Shown here: in pieces, positions 16,529-23,824 of the stretch
How the letters are laid out: each line of letters opens with the position of its first letter
How positions within the stretch are numbered: position 1 is the stretch's first letter
Origin: Sutterella sp.
GTDB lineage: Bacteria; Pseudomonadota; Gammaproteobacteria; Burkholderiales; Burkholderiaceae_F
Direction: 5' to 3'
NCBI GenBank assembly: GCA_020025955.1
Contig: JAHHRF010000004.1
Coordinates: 1-64,000, forward strand
Length of the DNA stretch: 64,000 bases
Made by a program: the position numbers and the translations under genes
Notes under the pieces: model-generated
Databases searched by the model: none
What the model saw: only the letters and a program-made list of their open reading frames with translations
What the model was told of the DNA's origin: nothing

Positions 16529-18415
16529 TTAAGTGTTTTTAAACGATTTACCAACGATATAAGCTTGGATCAGACCGCGCGAGAGCCCATGCATGCTGGA
16601 GCCCCCCGTGACTTCGCCAGCGGCCATGAGGCCCGGGATCACGTCGCCACGCGTCGTTAAGACGTTGCAGTCTTTGTCTACGCGAATACCGCCATAGCAG
16701 TCGTGCATCGTTACCGACGTCCAGGCTGCATAGAAGGGAGGCGTTTCGATCTTGTAGCGCAAGTCTTCTTTCCCAAAGTCCGCATCTTTCCCAGCGTCCA
16801 CAAACTGGTTGTAGCGGTCAACCGTGGCTTTGAGGGCATCGCCCTTCATCTTGAAGCTCATGAACGGATTGGTGTTGATCTTTTCGGCCAGCTCTTCGAG
16901 CGTGTCGGCTTTAAAGAAGAACGCTGGGTCGACGTGCGTCTCATCCGTGCGCATACGTTCACGTTTCACCCCTTCACTATCCAAAATAGCCCATTGGGGA
17001 CCCGATGAGAAGTCAGGGGCTTGCGTGCCCTCATTCACAGCCAAAGCCGCGTGAATGAAGCTAACGGGCTGATAATTCGTGCGGTGAATGTTTCGCCAGT
17101 CCCCGACGACATAGGGATTTTCCTTCATGTCTGGCCAGTACTTGGCGTTGGTATCTCGCACCAACCCACGGGTTCCAGCGGTGAGCCCGTAGTGCACCCC
17201 GTTTTTGTCACTCTTGTCCGAGTCCACACGTACGGTTTCGTCGTAGAAGCGTTTCCCCACCCAGTTAACGACGATGGCGTTTTGCCAATCGCGTAACGGC
17301 ACCCCCGTGTGCTTAATCAACGGGAATAAGGGCGACTGACGTGACCAGGCGGTATAGGTGTCATGAACCCCCACGACGGCGCCACGCGTCAAGATGACGG
17401 GGCGTTCCGTAAAGGCATTGGCCATCCCCCAGAGGGTGCCACCGCAGTCAAGCGCGGCCAAAGTGCCCGAGCCATCCTGATAGGAGTAGTCCTGTGCCGC
17501 ACAGGCAAACTCTTTCGTTAAGCGCGGATCTTCAATGCGACGTAAGTCGACGTTACTCGTATAGCCTGCCGTCGCTAACACCACGGCCTTTTTCGCACGA
17601 ATCGTGAGGTTGGGTTCTTCTAACTCAATGTTGCCGTCCGAGCGGAAGCTCTTGAGTTTGGTGCCGTCTGGTAAGACGCGTGGCGTGTAGTGTGCGCGAA
17701 GCCCGAGGACGCGCCCTGGCTTCCCGTCTTCACCCGCTTCCTGAACGAGGCTATCCATGTAGTAGTTGAGCAGGAACTTAGCCCCTTGACGACGAGCAAC
17801 GTCTTCTAAGGGACGCATGAGGGCAGCGCCCGGTTTCCCGTTGGGGGAAGCGGGACCCGTACCTTGCGTCCAAGCGAAGTGCAGTTCACGTGGTGCCCCT
17901 AAACCTGCCCCTTGAGCCCCATGGTTATCTGGCGCCTTATCCAAGAACGGCAACCCTAAGGAGACGAGCCAATCGTAGGTGGGCACGGAGTTATACGCTA
18001 ACTGCCAAGCTTGTTCGCGGTCGTTATAGCGGTATTCAGGGTAACCATTGGTGAGCGTGACGGACCAGTCAGTTAAGTCCTTGAAAAATTGTTCAGGGCT
18101 ATCTTCGATGCCGTACTTTTTCTGGTGTGCGGTACCGCCCCCTAAGAGCGTATTGGCCATGGAGACAATGGCGTGGCCCCCAATGTCGTAATTCCCTTCA
18201 ACCACGATGACGCTTAACCCCGCTTCACGGGCTTGAATCGCCACGGGGATCCCGGCGGCCCCGGCACCCACGACAATGACGTCGGCTTCTAAATCCCACT
18301 TTTTCGGAATCGACCGATCAGGGGTTTGCGCTTGGACCGATTCGAGCCCTAAAGCCATGGCACTCACAGCCGTTGAACCCGCAAGAAATTGACGACGAGA
18401 AAGTTTCGAACGCAT
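16529..18415 (-). CDS. Tat-exported FAD-dependent reductase, paralogue
   Basis: A 628-residue flavoprotein strongly resembling the 13868-15742 product along its whole length. The Tat signal is SRRQFLAG, the FAD fold VIVVGAGAAGIPVAIQ, and the C terminus LMAAGEVTGGSSMHGLSRG. It carries the same substitution of the fumarate-reductase active-site blocks (MHDCYGG). The start is ATG 18415, with AGGAG 7 bases upstream. A longer frame from TTG 18493 would translate a purine/pyrimidine tandem repeat and is unlikely. It is followed at 26 bases by the tetraheme cytochrome gene. The likely role is periplasmic two-electron reduction of an unsaturated organic acceptor; the substrate is unknown. Confidence 0.82.
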   Translation of the reverse strand: MRSKLSRRQFLAGSTAVSAMALGLESVQAQTPDRSIPKKWDLEADVIVVGAGAAGIPVAIQAREAGLSVIVVEGNYDIGGHAIVSMANTLLGGGTAHQKKYGIEDSPEQFFKDLTDWSVTLTNGYPEYRYNDREQAWQLAYNSVPTYDWLVSLGLPFLDKAPDNHGAQGAGLGAPRELHFAWTQGTGPASPNGKPGAALMRPLEDVARRQGAKFLLNYYMDSLVQEAGEDGKPGRVLGLRAHYTPRVLPDGTKLKSFRSDGNIELEEPNLTIRAKKAVVLATAGYTSNVDLRRIEDPRLTKEFACAAQDYSYQDGSGTLAALDCGGTLWGMANAFTERPVILTRGAVVGVHDTYTAWSRQSPLFPLIKHTGVPLRDWQNAIVVNWVGKRFYDETVRVDSDKSDKNGVHYGLTAGTRGLVRDTNAKYWPDMKENPYVVGDWRNIHRTNYQPVSFIHAALAVNEGTQAPDFSSGPQWAILDSEGVKRERMRTDETHVDPAFFFKADTLEELAEKINTNPFMSFKMKGDALKATVDRYNQFVDAGKDADFGKEDLRYKIETPPFYAAWTSVTMHDCYGGIRVDKDCNVLTTRGDVIPGLMAAGEVTGGSSMHGLSRGLIQAYIVGKSFKNT

Positions 18416-18430
18416 CACAACGCTCCTAAG

Positions 18431-18471
18431 AGAGAAGAGAGAAGAGGGAAGAGGGAAGAGGGAAGAGGAAG
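18431..18471. repeat. Heptanucleotide tandem repeat in a 5' leader
   Basis: Five 7-bp units (AGAGAAG twice, AGGGAAG three times) plus a partial sixth unit. They lie directly upstream of the Shine-Dalgarno sequence of the minus-strand flavoprotein gene that starts at 18415. Confidence 0.85.
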
Positions 18472-18986
18472 CGCCAAGGAAAAAGGTTGACAAACCACTT
18501 TCTCTTTGGGGTCTAAGTCTTCTTAATTAAATTTTTGTAAGCCTTTATATGGAGAGCTATTGGGGATAGTTCGTGTGTCAAGAATCGGTAGTGAGTTGTC
18601 TAAGGTGATATTGTTTAGTTGGTGAAATATAAGGAGAATTTGATTAAATTTTGGACAATTTAGAATCGTTCAAAATGGACAAAAAAGGGGACTTTTGGAC
18701 CAAAATCGAGTGGTTTGGTGTGTGAGAGGTCTCTCCCGAATTCGACACTTTTTTGGGATTTTGGCGTTTGGTGCGTTCGGGTCTGTTGCCAAAGGGCAAA
18801 ACGAGGCGAGATGAAAGTGGGGTGGTTGATGTCCCCACACCCCATGAATGAAGGGGGATAGACCCCGCCACATTCCCGTGGCTCAACACAAAAAGGTTTG
18901 GGGGCGATGGAAGAATTCCTATATTCTTTCTGGTGGCTGGGTGCCCCTGTTATTTCACCTCAGTCAGACCCCTTTGGACTCAAACT
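18472..18986. other. Divergent intergenic region
   Basis: About 515 bases between the minus-strand flavoprotein operon and the plus-strand hydrogenase operon. The left half (18510-18670) is AT-rich, as expected of promoters. An inverted repeat AAGAAT/ATTCTT (18911-18916 and 18923-18928) lies about 60 bases before the hydrogenase-operon ATG and could be an operator. The open frames here lack coding character. Confidence 0.4.
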
Positions 18987-20984
18987 ATGACTTCATTTCT
19001 TTTCGGAGTATGGGAAGGAGTTCCCTTTGATAATCGCCTTCGAGCCGATCCGAGAACCCCCAACATTGATTTGTCGCGTGTTGAAACCTTTGATGAGCAA
19101 AACCCCCTGACGTCGTTGCTGTGCGATAAGGGCTTTGTCATGCTCTCGGGTGAGCATTCCGTCGTGGATGCCCTGGCACGCTACTACGAACGCGCCAAAC
19201 AGTTGAGTTGCGGACGCTGTACGCCGTGCCGCTCTGGGAGCGTTTTGATTGCTGAAGCCTTAGAAAAGGCCCTTCATGGGGAGGGGGCGCATGTGGACTG
19301 GGATCGCATTAAAGCGGTCTTAGAACTCATGAAAGAAACGAGTCTCTGTGGGATTGGGCTCACGAGCCCGATTCCGTTGCTGGGGGTCTTGGAGCATTTC
19401 CCGGAGGTGCTCTCGCCACGCTTTTCTGGCCCCCGACAGGCCTCGCGCGGGTTCTTTGCGGTGGCCACGGCCCCTTGCATTGAAGCGTGCCCGAGTCACG
19501 TCAACATTCCTCGCTACATCGATTACATCCGTAGCGGTCGCCCCGATATGGCAACCACGGAACTCTTGAGCCATTACCCCTTGGTGGGGTCGTGTGGTCG
19601 CGTGTGCGTGCGTCCTTGTGAAAGTGCCTGTGTGCGCGCTCAGGTCGATAAACCCATTGCCATTAAAGATTTAAAGCGTTTTGCCGCGGACGAAACCGGT
19701 GTCCCCTTAGAAGCCCTCTTTAATCAGGTCCCCAAAGTCAAAGCCCCAGCGCGCGTTGCCGTGATTGGGGCGGGGCCTGCGGGGCTCAACTGTGCCTACC
19801 ACCTTTTAAAGGCGGGGCACGGGGTGGACGTTTACGACCGCCATTCGGAAGCCGGCGGCATGGCACGCCTCGGGATCCCCGCTTATCGCCTCCCCAATGA
19901 ACTCTTAAAGTCCGAAACGGAAATCGTCTCGCGCTTAGGGGGCACGTGGCACTTTGAAAAGAGTTTGGGGCGAGACTTTCATTTGAATGACCTCTTTGAA
20001 AACGGCTACGACGCCGTCTTTTTGGGCGTAGGGTGCTGCTTGGGAACGACCTTAGGGTTGCCGGGCGAAAACCCCGCCTGGAAGGGGTACTTGAAAGGGC
20101 TCGACTTCTTGTTGGACTTGGAAAAGAACCAATCCTTAGGGGTGGAAACCCCACTAGAAGGCGACGTCTTAATCGTCGGGTGCGGTAACGTCGCCATGGA
20201 CTGCGCACGCAGTGCCCGTCGTTTGGTGAAAAACGGTCGCGTCTTTGTGAGCTATCGCCGTACGCGTGAAGAAGCCCCTGCTGACCAAGAAGAAATTGAA
20301 GCCGCGATGGAAGAAGGAATTGAATTCCTTTGGAATACGGCCCCGAAGCGTTTGGTTGTCGAGGACGACCAGGTCACGGGGCTGGAGCTTGACCGCATGG
20401 CGTTGGTTCCGAACCCTGAGGGAGGGCGCTCAAAATTGGTCGTGCGTGAAGGCGAAGCCTTTATTCACCCCGTTACCACCGTGATTGCCGCCATTGGGCA
20501 GAAATTAGAGCAGTCGATCTTTATTGAGGCCGACGGGATTGCGCTCGATCGCTGGGGCAACATTGCCATTGATGACAACTTTGCGACGAGTCGCGACGGG
20601 GTCTTTGCCGGGGGCGATGCCGCAGCGGGTCCCTCCACCCTCATTGCGGGGATGGCAGACGGTCAGATGGCAGCCACCAGCATCATTGAATACTTAAAAA
20701 CAAAGCGCCCGGGCTTTATTGCCCGTCGTCGCATGGATAACGTCATGGCTACCTTTGGCTTGATGAAGGATGTTCACATCGATAAGGACTACTGCGAGGC
20801 ACCGCGCGCGCACATGGCCCGTTTGTCGGCCCAGGAGCGCGTCGATAACTTTAACGAAGTCGAGCAAGGGCTCACCACGGACGAGGCCCAGGCTGAAGCC
20901 GATCGGTGCTTACGGTGCTATCGCTTGTTGGCGGTCACCACCGAACATCCCATTCAAGGGAACCGTGATGCGGAGGGCGTATAA
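18987..20984 (+). CDS. NuoF-FeS / GltD-type NAD(P)H oxidoreductase fusion
   Basis: A 665-residue redox protein. Residues about 55-130 resemble the C-terminal [4Fe-4S] domain of NuoF (CGRCTPCRSG...SLCGIG) but lack NuoF's NADH/FMN domain. Residues about 165-245 form the double-[4Fe-4S] domain of GltD/NfnB/dihydropyrimidine dehydrogenase (CIEACPSHVNIPRYI...CGRVCVRPCESAC). Two Rossmann folds follow (VIGAGPAGLNCAYHL for FAD, IVGCGNVAMDCARSARR for NAD(P)H). A last block, FAGGDAAAGPSTLI, contacts FAD. Its stop abuts the hydrogenase ATG, so it probably supplies NAD(P)H electrons to, or takes them from, that enzyme. The start is uncertain: ATG 18987 has a weak ribosome site, and a GTG at 18933 would add 18 residues. 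Confidence 0.82.
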   Translation: MTSFLFGVWEGVPFDNRLRADPRTPNIDLSRVETFDEQNPLTSLLCDKGFVMLSGEHSVVDALARYYERAKQLSCGRCTPCRSGSVLIAEALEKALHGEGAHVDWDRIKAVLELMKETSLCGIGLTSPIPLLGVLEHFPEVLSPRFSGPRQASRGFFAVATAPCIEACPSHVNIPRYIDYIRSGRPDMATTELLSHYPLVGSCGRVCVRPCESACVRAQVDKPIAIKDLKRFAADETGVPLEALFNQVPKVKAPARVAVIGAGPAGLNCAYHLLKAGHGVDVYDRHSEAGGMARLGIPAYRLPNELLKSETEIVSRLGGTWHFEKSLGRDFHLNDLFENGYDAVFLGVGCCLGTTLGLPGENPAWKGYLKGLDFLLDLEKNQSLGVETPLEGDVLIVGCGNVAMDCARSARRLVKNGRVFVSYRRTREEAPADQEEIEAAMEEGIEFLWNTAPKRLVVEDDQVTGLELDRMALVPNPEGGRSKLVVREGEAFIHPVTTVIAAIGQKLEQSIFIEADGIALDRWGNIAIDDNFATSRDGVFAGGDAAAGPSTLIAGMADGQMAATSIIEYLKTKRPGFIARRRMDNVMATFGLMKDVHIDKDYCEAPRAHMARLSAQERVDNFNEVEQGLTTDEAQAEADRCLRCYRLLAVTTEHPIQGNRDAEGV

Positions 20985-22775
20985 ATGAGCACGCTCTCTG
21001 TAACCCTCAATGGCGTTTTGCGTGAAGCAAGCCCTGGCGAAACCCTTTTGACGCTCGCTCGTCGCTTTGGGCAATCGATCCCCACGTTGTGCGAATTCCA
21101 AGCCCGTCACCATACGCCAGGGACTTGCCGCATTTGTTTGGTGGCCTTGACGCGTGACGGTACTCGACGCTTGGTGACGAGTTGCGACACCCCAGTGCGC
21201 GCGGGTGATGTGATTGAAACGCGTGCCGAGGACGTCATTCGTGCACGACGCCTTCAAGGGGAACTCCTCTTTTTAGACCACTGTACGGATTGCGAGACGT
21301 GTTCGTCGCAGGGGCACTGTGAACTCGAAGACCTTCGTATTCGTCTGGGGGCGGATGTGAGTCAACAAGGTCGTCGTTTGACGCGTCCTACGACGCCCGA
21401 TACGTCCGCGAAAGCCTTGGTTTTTGAACCCGATCGGTGTGTGCGGTGTTTGCGTTGCGTGGAAGTCTGTCGCTCAGTCCAAGGGATTGGCGCGATTACG
21501 CTTGAGGGCGACGGCACCAACACCCGTATCGGCTTTAAGGGGGAAAAGTGGGGCGAGAGCGCCCACTGTGTTCAGTGTGGGCAGTGCACCAAGGTGTGTC
21601 CTACGGGGGCACTCCACGTCAAAGACGAGTCGCTTGTCGCTGAACGCTTTTTATCTGACCCTGAGGTCACCACCGTCATTCAGATGGCGCCGGCGGCTCG
21701 CCTGGCGTTAGCCAACGAATGGGGGTTGCCTGCGGGCACCAACTTAGAAGGGCAAATGATTGCGGCCTTAAAGGCGCTCGGTGCCGACTACGTGATGGAT
21801 ACCCGCTTTGCGGCGGACGTGACCATCATGGAAGAAGTCACGGAACTGATGAATCGGTTAACGAGTGGGCAGAAGGGCCCCGTGATGACGTCGTGCTGCC
21901 CTGGCTGGATTAATTACGTGGAACAAACGGCGCCCGCTTTAATTCCCAATTTGTCGACCACGCGCAGTCCTCAAGCCATCTTTGCGCGTCTGGTGCGCCA
22001 TTGGTTCCCAGTGGTCACGGGCGTGGAGCGAGACCGTATCCGCCACATTAGTTTGATGCCTTGTACCGCTAAAAAGGATGAGCGCCTTCGTCCTACGTTA
22101 GCGAGTAACGGCGACAACGATGTGGACGTCGTGTTAACGACTCAAGAATTCACGCACCTTTTAAAGCGCCGTGGCATTGATTTGTTGCGCCTTCCTGTTG
22201 CCTCCTTTGACCAAGCCTTTATGACGAAGACAAGCTCTGCGGGGCAGCTCTTTGCGAGCACGGGCGGGGTGATGGAAGCGGCGTTACGCACCTTTTCACA
22301 CTTCGCGGGGGTCGAGTCGGCGCCCATCGTCTTTGAAGCCGTGCGCGGGATGAAGACCATGAAAGAAGCCACGTTGGAGACACGTCGCTTTGGGCGCGTC
22401 AAAGTCGCGGTCGTGCATGGACTGCGTGAAGCGGGGGAAATCGTTCGTCGCATTGAAGCGGGCACCGCTCCTTGGCACTTTATTGAAGTCATGGCCTGCC
22501 CTGGGGGCTGTGTCGGCGGGGGCGGAACCCAACGCGTTGCGACGCCTGCGATGCAGCAAACGCTCTACAAGATGGATGACGAGGCAACGGTGCGTGCTGC
22601 GCATGAGAACCCGGAAGTCCATCGCCTCTACCGTGACTTCCTGGGGGCGCCTTGTAGTGACAAAGCCCATGCGCTACTGCATTGCCACTACACCCCGCAA
22701 GTCCCTCGACAGCTCTCCTTGGATATCCAAGCCTGGGCGGAGCAGTTGACGCTCACGGATGAAGTCTTAAATTAA
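20985..22775 (+). CDS. [FeFe] hydrogenase, catalytic subunit
   Basis: A 596-residue group-A [FeFe] hydrogenase. The N terminus has a [2Fe-2S] domain, then the His/Cys-ligated [4Fe-4S] site (HCTDCETCSSQGHC near residues 103-116). Two ferredoxin clusters follow (CVRCLRCVEVC and CVQCGQCTKVC). The H-cluster domain shows all three signatures: TSCCPGW, including the proton-relay Cys; MPCTAKKDE; and FIEVMACPGGCVGGGG. It should form or oxidise H2 in the cytoplasm. It starts directly after the fusion diaphorase stop, with GGAGG 8 bases before the ATG. The HydE/F/G maturases needed for the H-cluster are not in this window. Calling it bifurcating is inference. Confidence 0.92.
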   Translation: MSTLSVTLNGVLREASPGETLLTLARRFGQSIPTLCEFQARHHTPGTCRICLVALTRDGTRRLVTSCDTPVRAGDVIETRAEDVIRARRLQGELLFLDHCTDCETCSSQGHCELEDLRIRLGADVSQQGRRLTRPTTPDTSAKALVFEPDRCVRCLRCVEVCRSVQGIGAITLEGDGTNTRIGFKGEKWGESAHCVQCGQCTKVCPTGALHVKDESLVAERFLSDPEVTTVIQMAPAARLALANEWGLPAGTNLEGQMIAALKALGADYVMDTRFAADVTIMEEVTELMNRLTSGQKGPVMTSCCPGWINYVEQTAPALIPNLSTTRSPQAIFARLVRHWFPVVTGVERDRIRHISLMPCTAKKDERLRPTLASNGDNDVDVVLTTQEFTHLLKRRGIDLLRLPVASFDQAFMTKTSSAGQLFASTGGVMEAALRTFSHFAGVESAPIVFEAVRGMKTMKEATLETRRFGRVKVAVVHGLREAGEIVRRIEAGTAPWHFIEVMACPGGCVGGGGTQRVATPAMQQTLYKMDDEATVRAAHENPEVHRLYRDFLGAPCSDKAHALLHCHYTPQVPRQLSLDIQAWAEQLTLTDEVLN

Positions 22776-22795
22776 GGCGGATTTCGCTTACGATG

Positions 22796-22832
22796 GAGCC
22801 TTGAGAAATGGTATTCTCAGGGCTCTTTTCCT
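22796..22832 (+). terminator. Terminator of the hydrogenase operon
   Basis: A 12-bp stem with one G-T pair (GAGCCTTGAGAA with TTCTCAGGGCTC) followed by TTTTCCTTTTG. Confidence 0.88.
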
Positions 22833-22856
22833 TTTGTTTTCTTGTGAGATCGTCTC

Positions 22857-23252
22857 GTGAAGTGTGTTTCTTCGTCGTCTTTGACGCGTTTGGCTAAGGT
22901 CGCGTGTCTCTCGTTTACGCTCTTAGTGCTCTCGGGGTGTGCTACCCAGAAGGGTACGCCCACGGCGCTGGATGAAGGCTCGAGCACTTTTTACGAGGTC
23001 GGGGACGAGCAGTGCGTCACCTATAAAGCCGTCGAAAACGGCGAAATTGCCTGCTTTAACAAAGAGGGGATCTTTGTTGAAAACCGTAAGCCTTTAACCC
23101 AAGACGCCATGACGACCTTCAAAGAGACGGGTAAAACGGCCTTGACTGGCGCCTTTGTCGTCGGGCTCTTTAGCGGTCTCTTTTACGTTTGTAAAGTGCT
23201 GGGAAACACCATCTTCTGGTCGATCTATTGGCCTTATAAGATTCTCTTCTAA
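22857..23252 (+). CDS. Small hypothetical lipoprotein
   Basis: A 131-residue protein with a lipoprotein signal (hydrophobic run then the lipobox LSGC at about residues 25-28) and a hydrophobic C-terminal segment (FVVGLFSGLFYVCKVLG to FWSIYWPYKILF) that could re-enter a membrane. The middle part (residues 40-85) is acidic and mixed. I do not recognise a family. The start is GTG 22857 with only a weak upstream GAG, so a downstream start is possible. It has its own terminator and sits between the hydrogenase operon and the large autotransporter. Confidence 0.65.
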   Translation: MKCVSSSSLTRLAKVACLSFTLLVLSGCATQKGTPTALDEGSSTFYEVGDEQCVTYKAVENGEIACFNKEGIFVENRKPLTQDAMTTFKETGKTALTGAFVVGLFSGLFYVCKVLGNTIFWSIYWPYKILF

Positions 23253-23286
23253 GGGGGCACGCCCACGCGTGAACTAGGACTTCGTT

Positions 23287-23323
23287 ACGGTCTCGTTGAG
23301 CACATCAACGGGGCCGTTTTTTC
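23287..23323 (+). terminator. Terminator of the lipoprotein gene
   Basis: A 13-bp stem with two G-T pairs (ACGGTCTCGTTGA with TCAACGGGGCCGT), a short GCACA loop and a T6 tail. Confidence 0.85.
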
Positions 23324-23824
23324 TTTGGGGCATCGACGTCGTTCGACCGAGTCGTCACCCGAAACGCTTTGTCCTTTTCGAGTGGGGATGGGTGCGTCTG
23401 GAGGGCTTTCCTTCTCCCTCAGTGAATTACACAAAATTGGTGCCCTTTTATTAGACGTTTTTTACGGTATTTAATAGGAAAAAACCTTGACAAAAGGCTG
23501 TCTAAAAGTGGAGAGGGTGGTGTGTAGCGCTTGGGGGCGTAGGGCTTGGTTTGGGGTGCCCATTTTTTGACACGCTCGTTGACGCCCTACTTTGAAATGG
23601 GGTGTTTTGTGGTAAACGGGGGACAAAACGAGTCTGTCTCTAGAAATATTTCTTGTGTAATCGGGGGGGGGGAAATCCTTATATTTCATATTGTTACAGG
23701 GTTTTTCACGCCGCAATTTGAAACGCTCGGTCGGAGCAAGGGTCAAAAGTCAGTTTAAATTGCTGATTAATAAAAGATTACTCGGGATAATGCTTAGGTT
23801 ACAAAAATCGAATAGTGAATCCCC
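23324..23824 (+). promoter_or_regulatory. Upstream region of the large autotransporter
   Basis: A 500-base non-coding region. It contains a G10 tract at 23663-23672. Around the tract lie TTGTGT (23653-23658) and TATATT (23680-23685), separated by 21 bases at the present tract length. A second -10-like GATAAT lies closer to the gene, near 23787. No operator is evident. The translation start has no obvious Shine-Dalgarno sequence. Confidence 0.4.
23663..23672. repeat. G10 homopolymer tract
   Basis: Ten consecutive G residues about 150 bases upstream of the autotransporter ATG. It is an obvious slipped-strand mispairing site. Confidence 0.9.

Noticed and set aside
18644..18889. Three overlapping small minus-strand frames in the flavoprotein-hydrogenase gap
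   Set aside because: All three frames are open merely by composition. None has a start signal, and the peptides are low in information.
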